64,000 nt of DNA from Verrucomicrobiota bacterium (GCA_016871805.1 VHCG01000001.1:1-64000); one strand, 5' to 3'; positions 9,621 to 21,314 are shown, numbered from the stretch's first letter. The notes: a model not told the origin generated them from the sequence alone. Program-made: numbers and translations.

Positions 9621-9754
9621 GCCGGGCAACGGCACCCACCGACCGGATCGAGTGGATCCGGACGACACGTACCGACCCGGCGACGCTAGAGGGTTTGATC
9701 CGGCCGATCCAAGCGGCGAATTCCCCTCTCGACACGAGAACGCCAACCGCTCGG

Positions 9755-10420
9755 TCAGGCCTCCGGAGTCGTGCCCAGGACGAGATCGAACCGGGCGAGC
9801 CACTCGCCCGCCTTGGACCCGGGCATCGGCTTGAAGTCCACGGTCACCGCATTCCGCTCCTTCGCCGTCTTCAGGTCCTTCCAGATCCCGTCCTTCTCGT
9901 TGCCCGGATGCCCCTTGATGTAGAGCTGTGTCGTGAGGAGCTCCTGTCCACCCCGGCGAACCTTGAAGTGGATGTGGGGTGTCCGGGGCACATAGGGCAC
10001 CGGCTTGAGGGTCCGGAACAGGTATTCGCCGGAGCTTCCGGTCGAAAATCGCCCGAATCCCTGGAACTGCTTGTCCTGGCGCGACCGGTTGGCGGAGTCG
10101 GCCGTGTTGAGATAGACCCCGTTCGCATCGCACTGCCAGATCTCGACGACCGCATTCCGAAGGGGGCTACCACGACTGTCGAGCACCCTGCCGGAGACGT
10201 ATCCGACCTCCCCCACGGCGGGGGTCAGTGCGTTATTGATGACGATCAGGTCGTTGTCGGTGTCGAGCGGCAGATGGTTGGGATAGTACGGCCCCTCGGT
10301 GGCGGCAGGAGTGAGGGTCAGGGCCTCGGCAAAGGCACCGACGGTGGAGAACATGGAGGTGGCGAGTCCGGCGGTACGGAGGAATGCGCGACGGGACTTG
10401 AGGGGAAGGAGGAGTTCCAT
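9755..10420 (-). CDS. Intradiol ring-cleavage dioxygenase-like protein with Tat-like signal
   Basis: SRRAFLRTAG Tat-like motif; TEGPYYPNHLPLDTD; VVEIWQCDANGVY; PHIHFKVRRGGQELLTTQLYIKG. Confidence 0.88.
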   Translation of the reverse strand: MELLLPLKSRRAFLRTAGLATSMFSTVGAFAEALTLTPAATEGPYYPNHLPLDTDNDLIVINNALTPAVGEVGYVSGRVLDSRGSPLRNAVVEIWQCDANGVYLNTADSANRSRQDKQFQGFGRFSTGSSGEYLFRTLKPVPYVPRTPHIHFKVRRGGQELLTTQLYIKGHPGNEKDGIWKDLKTAKERNAVTVDFKPMPGSKAGEWLARFDLVLGTTPEA

Positions 10421-10536
10421 GGCAGTGGCGAGAGAGGACCGTTTCGACCGGTGGTGTGACGAGCGGAATCTCGCTTCAGGGAACCGGCGCAACGACGTTC
10501 CCCACCGAGCCCCGGGGGAATCGACCGCTCCACACA

Positions 10537-10581
10537 TGGGCGCTCCCGTACCCGGTGCCGCAGGGCACTGCGGCACCCACC
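10537..10581. repeat. Dispersed two-hairpin repeat, copy 2
   Basis: GGGCGCTCCCGTACCCGGTGCCGCAGGGCACTGCGGCACCCACC; a repeat right-end-like tract (CCTCCACGTCTCCACGTCTCCGCGTCTCCGCGTG) lies about 60 bp downstream. Confidence 0.8.
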
Positions 10582-10725
10582 GACACGCGCCCCTCGGAGG
10601 TGATGCGTTGCGCCCAGGCAGAAGAGACCCGTCCCTTGCCTCCTCCACGTCTCCACGTCTCCGCGTCTCCGCGTGCCTCCCTTCGTCTTCCCCTGCATGA
10701 CACTCCCGACTCCGGGACGGTCGTG

Positions 10726-11933
10726 TCACAAACGTCGGTCCCGCAGGGCCCAGTGCAGCAGGATCAGTCCGGCAGCGCCCCCCAACAGCAGGAGGACGAT
10801 CGACCGCAGGGGCTGGAGCATCGCTGTCATGGCCTCCCCGGCGGTCGCGGAGACCAATCGGGGTTCCGCGGCGGCGGTGAGGCTTCCCAGTCACTCCGAG
10901 AGTTGAGACACGGTCTTGTCGAAGGTCTTCGCCGTGTTCTCCAGCGCCCCGAGACGGACCACCAGGTCACGGCTCGTCTGCATCAGCCCGACGATCTCGG
11001 GCTGGTGGACGAGGGCCTCGGTCAACCGCTCCGGCATCCCGTTGAGGGTCGACTGGAACCGATCGGACTCCGAGGTGAGGACGGGCTCCAGTCGTTCGAA
11101 GCTCTTCAGGGATTGCACGGCCGCCTGAACCTCCTGCTGCGCCAGGGCGGCCGCGAGGGCTGCCTCGGTGTGCCATTCCAGGAGCCGGGGCATCCGGCTC
11201 AGCTGGAAGATCATCCGCTCCCCCAGGAGGATGGCGTTGTAGAGGCGTCCATCGAGCGACCCGAAAAGGCCGCCGGAATCCTCCCCCACGTTCCCGACGG
11301 TCCTCGCCATCTCGTCGGCCGTGGTGTTGAACCGCAGGAATGTGACATCCATCCGTCCCGGGTGGGCCACACGCCACGATTCAACCCCTTCAGGATGCGG
11401 TCGATCTCGTCCTGGGAGCGGTATCGAAGGCATTCGGTCAGCATCCCTTTCCGGATCTCGCCAAGGGCCGCCTCCAGCGGAGCCGCCTCGGCCCCCAACA
11501 ACGTCGTGCCCCGCCCCTCGACCACCCAGACGCGGTAGACCATCTCGGTGAGGATGGTCATGCCCACGATCTGGGACCGAAGGGTGATCCCGTTCATCAT
11601 GGACATGCAGGAGGACGCAAAAATCGCCCGCAGCTCCAGGAGCTCGAAGCGAGCCTCGGCGGAGGCCGTTTTCTGGGAGACCTCCCAGCAGGCCCCAGCC
11701 ACCCGTGCGAGGATCCATTCGGCGACATTCCGGTTCTGGACCCACTCGATGATGAGCTGCTGGGCGGTCTGGGACGACGCATCCTCGCCCACTGCCGGGG
11801 GCGAGCCAGCCGGGGGCGTCTGGGGACGGGTCGAGACACACGCGGCGCACAGGACCGTGAGCCCCGCCACCAGAGCGGCAAGGAGACGCCGGACCCAGTT
11901 GGTGACGTGGGGCGATGCAGGATGGGATGTCAT
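10726..11933 (-). pseudogene. Putative lipoprotein gene with frameshift near 11385-11388 and in-frame TGA at 10891-10893
   Basis: ORF 11211..12020 carries the N-terminus (MTSHPASPH...LCAAC) and ORF 10891..11850 the C-terminal part; adding one G in the GGGG run joins them. After the TGA the frame stays open for a hydrophobic segment (LRSIVLLLLGGAAGLILLHWAL). Confidence 0.65.
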
Positions 11934-13567
11934 GGAGACTTCGAGGGGGCGACCGGTGGCTGACCGCCCGCGGGCGTCATGTTTCGGAGGAGCAGCAGAG
12001 GCCGACCCGTCTTCTGCCATCCGTCGAGCAATGCGGTGGGGACCGGCGTCGGACCCTTGATGTAGGACCCCAACAGGATGTCCTCCGCGCCGTCGCGGTC
12101 GAAGTCGCCGGCATCCATGGACACCCAGCGTCCGGTGGCGCTCTCGCGGAAGGTGGAGGCGGTGAACCGGTCCGCTCCCTCGTTCCGGAAGAAGACGAAG
12201 CTGCCGCGTGGCGCCTTCTGGTACTCGGGAAAGAACGAGATCGTGGCGATGTCGGGATCCCCATCCCGGTCAAAATCCCGCACGACACTGTGATAGGCCC
12301 CGTAGAGCGGCAGGAAGAAGGCCTCCTTCCATCCCCCCCCGGGCTGGGAGGCATGGAGACGCACACCGTGCACCCGCTTGGCCGGCGACGAGAACTCCCC
12401 GTTGTCGCCGTTCGTCACGAGGAAGTCCGGACGCCCATCCCGGTTGAAGTCGGCCACGGTGAAGTGGCTGTGGCCCCAGTAGGGCGGGCGCTGGAACACG
12501 GTCGACCGGGTGAACCCGCCACGGCCGTCCCCCTTGAACAGGAAGAGCGCCTCGGTCTCCTGCGCCACCAGCGCCGCGATGTCCAGCCGGCCGTCCCCGT
12601 CGAAATCCGCGATCTCGGTCCGCAGCGTCCCGGGAATGGGCAGGAGCTCATGCTCACGATGGGACCCGTCGGCCATGGACTCCCACCACGACAGCCGTCC
12701 GAGGTTGTTGCCAAAGCAGCTGACCACCAGATCGGGCCGGCCATCGCCATTCAGATCCGCCTCGTTGGCATCCGTCGTCCGGGGCAGACCCGAGAGCACC
12801 GGAGGCGTGGCGGACCATCCATTCGTCGGACGGAGCCAGAACACGCTGCCACCCCGCTCATCGGTCGGCATGAAGCTGCCCAGTCCCGACGCCAGCATCG
12901 ATCCGCCCACCGGACGGAGGGATCCGACCGACGCCCCGAGAGCCGCACCACCGGCAACCCGTCCGTCCGGACCGACCCATTGGAGCGATTTCCCGAAGTC
13001 GTCGGCCATGAGCGCCCCACCCTCCGGCAGGATGCGGAGGGCGGTCACCGCCGGCTGGGGTGAGCGGATGGGAAGGATGGCGGACTCGAACCCGGGAACC
13101 CCGAGGCCGATGGGAAGCGGTGCGGTCTGGGGCAGCGGCTTCTCCGGGGCGTTGGCCAGGTAGTAGGAACAGATGTCGAGCCACTGGGCCTCGGTGACCA
13201 CGGGCTCCAGCGGGATCCGATGGTGCTGTCGGAGCGTCTGGACATCGGCGCTCCGGTCGAGCTCCGCCGTCGAGAAGCCCAGGCGGTATTTCATCCGGGG
13301 CAGGATCTGCTCGAACCACGTGGCGCGGTCGACCGCATCGGGCTCCGGGAACAGATGGCACGTGGTGCAGTAGGTGCGGGCGAGCTGTGATCCACGGGCC
13401 ACCGCGAGGCGATCCTCCGGGTTGGGCAGCGCAGAACCCGACGGGTCGGCCGCCCCGCCCGGGAGGACCGAACCGAGGACCGCGAGGATCAGCAGGACTG
13501 GAGTGGAGGAACGCACCGGCTCGATGGGAGAACCTACCCACGGGGCCTCCGGCAGGGCAAAGGACAA
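11930..13567 (-). CDS. Secreted FG-GAP/VCBS repeat protein with N-terminal c-type heme motif
   Basis: Signal peptide; CTTCH heme motif; repeated DxDGDGxxD segments (DLNGDGRPDLVV, DFDGDGRLDIAA, DFNRDGRPDFLV, DFDRDGDPDIAT). Confidence 0.85.
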   Translation of the reverse strand: MSFALPEAPWVGSPIEPVRSSTPVLLILAVLGSVLPGGAADPSGSALPNPEDRLAVARGSQLARTYCTTCHLFPEPDAVDRATWFEQILPRMKYRLGFSTAELDRSADVQTLRQHHRIPLEPVVTEAQWLDICSYYLANAPEKPLPQTAPLPIGLGVPGFESAILPIRSPQPAVTALRILPEGGALMADDFGKSLQWVGPDGRVAGGAALGASVGSLRPVGGSMLASGLGSFMPTDERGGSVFWLRPTNGWSATPPVLSGLPRTTDANEADLNGDGRPDLVVSCFGNNLGRLSWWESMADGSHREHELLPIPGTLRTEIADFDGDGRLDIAALVAQETEALFLFKGDGRGGFTRSTVFQRPPYWGHSHFTVADFNRDGRPDFLVTNGDNGEFSSPAKRVHGVRLHASQPGGGWKEAFFLPLYGAYHSVVRDFDRDGDPDIATISFFPEYQKAPRGSFVFFRNEGADRFTASTFRESATGRWVSMDAGDFDRDGAEDILLGSYIKGPTPVPTALLDGWQKTGRPLLLLRNMTPAGGQPPVAPSKSP

Positions 13568-13663
13568 AGGGAGAAAGGGCCCATGGCCTCGACCCGGCGG
13601 CGTTCCGATCCGATCGGTTCCGGAGCCGTCCCGGTCTCCTCGAGTGCCGGGAGTCCAGACGCC

Positions 13664-14176
13664 CTAGGTCCCGAGCTGCGCCTCCAACAACCGGGTCACC
13701 TCGGCGAAGCGCTGCCGGTTCTCCGGCTTGAGATCCATCAGGAACTGATGGGCCTCCAGACAGCATCGGGTGGTCTCGGATTTCGGGGAGGTCAGCGCCG
13801 CGATCTCCTCGACGCCTCCATCCGGCATCCGGAGCGTGGTGCCCTCGATGACCCGGACCAGCGGGAGGACCCCAAGGTTGTCGAGCAGGTCCCGGACCCG
13901 CGCGTTGGGATTGATGAGCGTGAATCGGGCGTCGCCGGGTCCACGCGGACACGTCCCGGGGTCGCTGGCCAGCGCGGCAAGGACACCCGAGAAGGTGCTG
14001 TCCATGATCCGGCAGTCACCGAGGTCGACACAGAACTGGTGGATGCCCTGGGACTCGAGGCGCTGGATCAGCACCTTGAATTGCCGAGCCCCCTCCACCG
14101 CGGCACGACCCAGCACCCGGACACAGGCCCGCGGCGACTCCACCCAAACCAGGATCTGGGACGCGGCTGCAGACAT
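13664..14176 (-). CDS. STAS-domain protein (anti-sigma factor antagonist-like)
   Basis: FCVDLGDCRIMDSTFSGVLAALA STAS phosphosite-like segment. Confidence 0.75.
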   Translation of the reverse strand: MSAAASQILVWVESPRACVRVLGRAAVEGARQFKVLIQRLESQGIHQFCVDLGDCRIMDSTFSGVLAALASDPGTCPRGPGDARFTLINPNARVRDLLDNLGVLPLVRVIEGTTLRMPDGGVEEIAALTSPKSETTRCCLEAHQFLMDLKPENRQRFAEVTRLLEAQLGT

Positions 14177-14336
14177 CTCTCGAAGACCTTCCGCAGGAGT
14201 CCGCGTCGGGTCAAGACGGCCGGTCCCGTAACACAAGGAATCCTCCGTCGTTCCCGGTGGCCTGCGATCTGGCACAGTCTGGGATTGTCGAAGCCCGAAC
14301 GATGCAGTCTGTTGTGGGCTGCACGCCGCATCGCCT

Positions 14337-14630
14337 ATGCCCAAAGCCCCCGCCCGAAGAAAGACGCCCGCGAAACGACGCCCCGCGAAGGAGAGACGCC
14401 GGCTCTGGCTGACCGTCTCGGCCGAGATGACCACGAAGCCGGTCCTGTGGATGATGAGCCGTCGGTTCGACGTCGTCTTCAACATCCGCAACTCGTCGAT
14501 CACGAACGAGGTCGGACTCATCGCGCTAGAGCTCGAGGGCGATCCGAAGACGGTGGAGGGCGCCATCAAATGGTTCCGCCGCCAGGGAGTGCAGGTCGAC
14601 CCCGTGGAGCTGTCCACGATGGAGGGCTGA
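14337..14630 (+). CDS. NIL-domain protein
   Basis: LWLTVSAEMTTKPVLWMMSRRFDVVFNIRNSSITNEVGLIALELEGDPKTVEGAIKWFRRQGVQVDPVE matches the NIL domain pattern. Confidence 0.8.
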   Translation: MPKAPARRKTPAKRRPAKERRRLWLTVSAEMTTKPVLWMMSRRFDVVFNIRNSSITNEVGLIALELEGDPKTVEGAIKWFRRQGVQVDPVELSTMEG

Positions 14631-14688
14631 GTCCCCGCGGGGCGGGGTCATCCCGCAGACACCCGATCCCGGCATCCCGATCCCGGGC

Positions 14689-15663
14689 TCAGGCAGGGAT
14701 GCAGGACTCCAGGAAGTCGAGCACGCGGACGTCCGCCCAGCAGTCGCCGGAGGCATCGGAACGACTCGCGAACGCCACATGCGATCCATGGCGCGGGGCC
14801 TCGAGGAAGAGGTGCGGATGCTCCCGCGCAAGATCGAGCGGAAAGCACTCCGGAGCCAGCATGGGGTCGTCCTGCGCGTTCAGCAGCAGCGTCGGAATCC
14901 GCAGGGCCGGCAGGAAGCGGAGCGACGAGCAGCGGGCCCAGTAGTCCTCGGCATCGCGGAACCCGTGGATCGGGGCCGTAAAGGCGTCGTCGAACTCGGC
15001 GAAGGTCCGCATCCGACGCCAGTCGGCCGCCGGGAATGCCCCCCCGAAGCGGGCCTGCTTCGCCTCCATCTTGGGTCCGAGATCCCGCAGGAACCGGCGC
15101 ATCGGCCAGCCGAATCCGACCTCCGCGATCCGCAGCGCCGCGGACCGGAGGTCACACGGGACGGAGATTCCGATCCCGGCGTGGACCCCGCGTCGCGCCG
15201 GCCAGTCCTCACAGAGAAACTTCAGGGTCACATTGCCCCCCAGACTGAATCCGGCAACGGCGACCGGAACCCCGGGAAGCATCCGCGAGACATGGTCGAC
15301 CACGGCGGCAAGATCCTCCGAGGCGCCGCTGTGGTAGCAGCGCATCAGCCGGTTGGGTTCGCCCGAACATCCCCGCATGTTCCACGACACCACCTCCCAA
15401 CCCCGTCGGGATGCGGCCCGCGCCAGCGAGGTGGCATAGGACCGCCGCGAGTGGCCCTCGAGGCCATGGCTGACGACCAGACAGCGACGCCCCCCGGTGC
15501 GCCACCAGTCGAGGTCGAGGAAATCGCCGTCCGGGAGCTCCACCCGCTCACGGACCCAGGGCCCCTCGGGAACCCTGCGGACGAATCCCGTCCAGAGCAG
15601 CTGGACCCACGGGCTGTGCCCCCACCACGGAGGCAGATATCCCGAAGGCAGGACCACCGGCAT
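14689..15663 (-). CDS. YheT-family alpha/beta hydrolase
   Basis: VVSHGLEGHSRRSYATSLARAA; SWNMRGCSGEPNRLMRCYHSG; VAVAGFSLGGNVTLKFL. Confidence 0.88.
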   Translation of the reverse strand: MPVVLPSGYLPPWWGHSPWVQLLWTGFVRRVPEGPWVRERVELPDGDFLDLDWWRTGGRRCLVVSHGLEGHSRRSYATSLARAASRRGWEVVSWNMRGCSGEPNRLMRCYHSGASEDLAAVVDHVSRMLPGVPVAVAGFSLGGNVTLKFLCEDWPARRGVHAGIGISVPCDLRSAALRIAEVGFGWPMRRFLRDLGPKMEAKQARFGGAFPAADWRRMRTFAEFDDAFTAPIHGFRDAEDYWARCSSLRFLPALRIPTLLLNAQDDPMLAPECFPLDLAREHPHLFLEAPRHGSHVAFASRSDASGDCWADVRVLDFLESCIPA

Positions 15664-15671
15664 GCGGCGCC

Positions 15672-16571
15672 TCAGTCGATCCGGACCGCACCGCCAGACG
15701 GATGAGTGGCACCGCCCGGGGGCGGTGCTGGAAGCAGATCGGCGTGCGTGATCCGTTCCCATCCGGGTTGCGACAGGAAACGTCGCAGCTCCGGACTCGT
15801 CAGCGCTTCGAGCTCGGCAGCATGGGAGTCCTCATTGGGGTTCATGCAGATCTCATAGGTCCCGGGCGGCAGCTCCTCGAGCATGCGGAGGAGGTAGCGC
15901 AGGTTCAGGGGACGATCGGTCAGGCATCCGAGGGAATGGTCCGTCATGACCATCCCCGCGGCGGTCAGGATGGGTCGGGAATGACGGTCGAAGCGCTTCA
16001 TGAGCCAGCCGCAGAACAGATGCGGGAGGCTTCGGAAGGGAAAGATCCGGAGGTTTGTCAGGAGCGGATCGTAGTGGGTCCGCACGATCGGGATCTGCCA
16101 CTCGACCTGGTAGCGGGCGAGTAGGGAGGCGACCACGGGATGGCTCTGGAATCCGCCGCGTCCCGCCACGAAGGCCATGGGCAATCCGGTCGACCGAAAC
16201 AGCCGGATCTGTGCGCTGATCTCGGACTGCAGGGGTGCCCGAAGGCGGGCATTGAGCAGGTAGCGGAGATGGGTGCCGAGAAGGCCCTTCGGGAACTCGA
16301 ACCGCTGGTCGACCAGTCCATGGATCTCGCTGGGCTTGAGGGCCGACATGCCATTCCAGAGGACCAGCTGCAGACCCACGGCGAGGCCGGGATTCTCCCG
16401 GGCGAGCGCCACGGCGTTGTCCCGGGCCCAGGCACGACCCGCGAGCGACGCCGCACCCAGGACCCCCTCCTGGAACGCCCGGATCACGGCCTGGTTGTCC
16501 CGGATCGACCGCCCGAAGTTGTCGGCGGTGAACAGGACACGCGTCCGGGGCTGGAACGCCTCAAACTCCAT
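15672..16571 (-). CDS. ChbG/HpnK (YdjC-like) family protein, apparently lacking metal ligands
   Basis: HpnK-like layout (LFTADNFGRSIRDNQAVIRAFQEGVLGAASLA, VGLQLVLWNG, PMAFVAGRGGFQSHPVV), but ADDFG is ADNFG, GLHL is GLQL and the HxHxHLHP region is RGGFQSHP. Confidence 0.8.
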   Translation of the reverse strand: MEFEAFQPRTRVLFTADNFGRSIRDNQAVIRAFQEGVLGAASLAGRAWARDNAVALARENPGLAVGLQLVLWNGMSALKPSEIHGLVDQRFEFPKGLLGTHLRYLLNARLRAPLQSEISAQIRLFRSTGLPMAFVAGRGGFQSHPVVASLLARYQVEWQIPIVRTHYDPLLTNLRIFPFRSLPHLFCGWLMKRFDRHSRPILTAAGMVMTDHSLGCLTDRPLNLRYLLRMLEELPPGTYEICMNPNEDSHAAELEALTSPELRRFLSQPGWERITHADLLPAPPPGGATHPSGGAVRID

Positions 16572-17433
16572 AGGCGGCGAATGGAAGACCGGTCTTGACC
16601 CGGGTCCATGCCAGCGCGATGCAGCCCAGCTTCTGGATCCGGTTCAGGCGAAGGGGTTGCGGTGACAGCACGTCGAAGCCCGAAGCCTCGAGACGCAGCA
16701 GGAGCTTCCAGTAGACGGCACCCATGATCTCCGCTGCGACCATGGACTGCCGCTCGCCTGCCGGCAACAGCTCACGGGCCCTCGAGAAGTAGGCCCTCGC
16801 CCGACCCGCGAACGCCGCGGCGGCCCGACGGAACCCCGGGGAATCGCGGTGCCCCAGCACGTCCTCGATCGTCACCCCGTGCGACTCCAGCTCGGCCCGA
16901 GGGAGATACACCCGGCCCCGCACGGCGTCGTTGCCAACATCCCTAAGAATGTTGGTGTACTGGAGCGCCTTCCCGAGGGCGTCGGCGTACTCCCGACATC
17001 GCGGGTCCCGATATCCGAAGATCTCGATGCTGAGCAGTCCGACCACCGAGGCGACCCGGTAGCAGTAGCGGTCGAGTTCCGGGTAGTCGGCATAGACCGC
17101 CGGCTCGAGATCCTGCTCCACCCCGAGAAGGAGCTCGTTGAACAGGTCGAACGGGAGCCGGTAACGGGCAATGAAGAGCTGGAGTTCCAGGTTCACCGCA
17201 AAGGCGGGGGCTTCTCCCCCGCAGGCGCGACGGATGTCCTCCCGCCAGCATTGAAGGGCGGACCGACGTTCCGGGACAGGCTTCGTGTCCTCGTCCGCCA
17301 CATCATCCACCTCCCGGCAGAAGGCATACAGGGCGCTCATCGCCGCGCGGCGATCCGGGGGCAGGACCACGAAGGCCAGCGCTAGGTTCGAGGCGCTGCG
17401 CTGGGCGATCTGGTCACTGACCTCGGTGCTCAC
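16561..17433 (-). CDS. Squalene/phytoene synthase family protein (HpnD-like)
   Basis: YAFCREVDDVADE; YCYRVASVVGLLSIEIFGY; ALQYTNILRDVGNDAVRGRVYLP; GTG start overlaps upstream stop. Confidence 0.9.
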   Translation of the reverse strand: MSTEVSDQIAQRSASNLALAFVVLPPDRRAAMSALYAFCREVDDVADEDTKPVPERRSALQCWREDIRRACGGEAPAFAVNLELQLFIARYRLPFDLFNELLLGVEQDLEPAVYADYPELDRYCYRVASVVGLLSIEIFGYRDPRCREYADALGKALQYTNILRDVGNDAVRGRVYLPRAELESHGVTIEDVLGHRDSPGFRRAAAAFAGRARAYFSRARELLPAGERQSMVAAEIMGAVYWKLLLRLEASGFDVLSPQPLRLNRIQKLGCIALAWTRVKTGLPFAAYGV

Positions 17434-17776
17434 AGCGGCGGCTCTTCGGCATTGGCCGATCCCTTGGGCGGAAGGCCGCCGGTCTCGGCACGGGTCGGGT
17501 TGCGGGACCGATGCTCGCGACGGCGACGACGTCGACGACGACGCCCGGACTCCTCCCCTCCGGACGCGCTTCCATCGTCCAGGATGATCCCACGCTTCTG
17601 GGACTTCGGACGGCGTCGGATGAAGACGGCCCAGACGAGGAGTCCGAGGATGATGGAGGAGACGACCAGGATGATCGGAAAGAAACCCTGCAGGGAGTGC
17701 TGAGCCCCGGGGGCAAGACTCTTTGGAAGGGGGGTCCCATCCGGGAGATTGGCGGCCAGGATCTGGACGGGGAACA

Positions 17777-17780
<4 letters not shown>
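17430..17780 (-). CDS. Small single-pass membrane protein with polyarginine tail
   Basis: TM segment GFFPIILVVSSIILGLLVWAVFI followed by ESGRRRRRRRRREHRSR; start and stop both overlap neighbours by 4 bp. Confidence 0.75.
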
Positions 17781-19227
<1,447 letters not shown>

Positions 19228-19231
<4 letters not shown>

Positions 19232-20652
19232 GTCCGGAGGCGCATAAGTGATCGGGCCGGCAGGGTAACGGTGAACCGGGTGCCCGTTCCAAGCTCCGAT
19301 TCCACGCCCACCGTCCCGCCATAGAGCTCCGTGTTGTTCTTCACGATGGCCAGACCCAGTCCCGTGCCCCGGTTCTTGGTGGTGAAGTAGGGCTCGAAGA
19401 TCTGCTTGAGACGTTCCGGAGGAATCCCCGGCCCCGTGTCGCGGACGGTCACGAGGACCGAGAAGTCGGGACCGGTCCGGGTCGAGAGGAACAGCTCACC
19501 CCGCCCCTCCATCGCCTCCCGGGCGTTCGTGAGGAGGTTGGCGAACACCTCCGCGAAATGACCGCGTTGACCCAGCAGTTGCGGCAGCCCGGGCGTGTAG
19601 TCCCGGTGGACCCGGATGCCGAACTTGGCACCCTCGGGCAGGACCTCCGACACGGCCCGGTCCAGCTCCTCGTTCAGATTCACCCGCTCCACCCGGCCCT
19701 CCGAGAGCCGCGCGTAGCCCATCAGCTCCGTGATGATCCGGTCCGACCGCCCCACCTCCTCCTGGATGATCGAGATCTGCTGGGTGATCTTCTTCCCCTC
19801 CTTCACCGTCCGCTGGAGCGTGAACGCCGCATTGTTGATGACCCCGAGCGGGTTCTTCAGCTGGTGCGCGATCTCCGCCGCCAGGCGTCCCGCCGCCTCC
19901 AGCTGCTGCTGCTTGATCTGGAACTCCCGGGCATCCAGCTCCCGCTGACGCTGTCGGTCCGCCAGGATCTGGATGCCCGCGCAGCAGACCGTCAGCAGCA
20001 GCAGCAGCAGCATGCGCAGGATCAACGACTCCGTGATCGGTGCGCCCCCCTCGTCGAAGAATCCACCCGACACCGTCCCGCGCCCGGTCGTGCGGATCAG
20101 CTCCAGTTCCGTCCCGGCCACCCAGTGGTCCAGGACCCCCGCCAGCAGATAGCCCAGGCTCACCATGAGGTTGATCGTGATCTGGACGTCCGCGCTCGGG
20201 ATGACCGCGGCATTGCGGACGACCAGCCCCAGAAACGCCCAGTACAGGATGCTGTCATACCCCCCCGTGACGAGGGTGAGCAGGGACAGCATGGCCCCGT
20301 CGAGGATCGCCATCGCCGAGGTCACCGGGATCAGCAGGCGGGTCGACACCTCCTCCATCTCCCAGTGGATGAGTCCCGCCCCGACGCTCAGGGCGAAGTA
20401 CAGGAGGAAGAAGGTGCGGACATAGCCCAGCACCTCCTGCTGGATCCCGGGCATGTCCCCCAGCCAGCCGGAGAAGAAGAGGAGGAAGGTGAGGAACACC
20501 AGAATGATCCCCTTGACCGGGATCCCGACACCCCGCTCCACGAAGCGGATCCGGACGTGGACCATCTCCTGCGGCGGGGGAGGCACCGCAGCCAGGGCAC
20601 GGAGCCGCGACCACGCCTCGCGCAGATCAGGAAGGGTCCGCGTCATCGACAA
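19228..20652 (-). CDS. Membrane sensor histidine kinase
   Basis: Multi-TM N-terminus; EIAHQLKNPLGVINNAAFTLQR H-box; HATPase motifs (NLLTNAREAM, VRDTGPGIPPE, GTGLGLAIVKN). Confidence 0.95.
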
Positions 20653-20737
20653 GTCCTCTGTGGCGCGTCGGACAGCCGGTCCCCCGGACGGCCGTGAAGC
20701 CCGGTGACGGGGATCCGCACGACGCGTCCGGAGGGCT

Positions 20738-21295
20738 TCATCCCGGTTCCGGGGTCAGTTCCAACGCACGGGCCACGATGCCCTCCACCGGCCAGAGCCG
20801 ACCCACACCCTCGTAGCCACACGAAAGCATCCCCTCCTCGGGCCCGATGAAGTCGACACCACGGGAGCGCAGGGTGGCGACATGTCCCTGGGTCGCGGGA
20901 TGCTGCCACATCCGACCGTTCATCGCCGGAGCGATCAGGATCCGGGCCTTCGGGTTCAGCGCCAGTGCGATGCACCCCAGGGCGTCGTCCGCCAGCCCCA
21001 GAGCCATCTTGGCGATCGTCTGCGCCGAGGCCGGAGCCACCAGCAGCAATGCCGCCTCGTCCGCCAGACGGATGTGCACCGGACGCCACCCCTCCTCCTC
21101 GTCGTAGAGGTCGGTGACCACCGGGTTCCGCGACAGCGTCTTGAACGGCAGCGGCAGCACAAACCGCTGGGCATCCCGCGTCAGCACCACGTTCACCGAC
21201 CGCCCCGCCTTCGTCAGCTGGCTCGCCAGGTCGATGGCCTTGTGGGCGGCGATCGATCCGGTGACACCCAGGACGACGAGTGGTGAGGAGGCCAT
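20738..21295 (-). CDS. coaC: Phosphopantothenoylcysteine decarboxylase-type flavoprotein (CoaC only)
   Basis: VLGVTGSIAAHKAIDLASQL; ILIAPAMNGRMWQHPATQ; about 185 aa, no CoaB domain. Confidence 0.85.
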   Translation of the reverse strand: MASSPLVVLGVTGSIAAHKAIDLASQLTKAGRSVNVVLTRDAQRFVLPLPFKTLSRNPVVTDLYDEEEGWRPVHIRLADEAALLLVAPASAQTIAKMALGLADDALGCIALALNPKARILIAPAMNGRMWQHPATQGHVATLRSRGVDFIGPEEGMLSCGYEGVGRLWPVEGIVARALELTPEPG

Positions 21296-21314
21296 GATTC
21301 CGAAACCCTAGTCC

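Noticed and set aside
10891-10893. Possible selenocysteine or programmed readthrough at the in-frame TGA
   Set aside because: No SECIS-like structure could be identified and the same gene has a frameshift, so decay or error is more likely.
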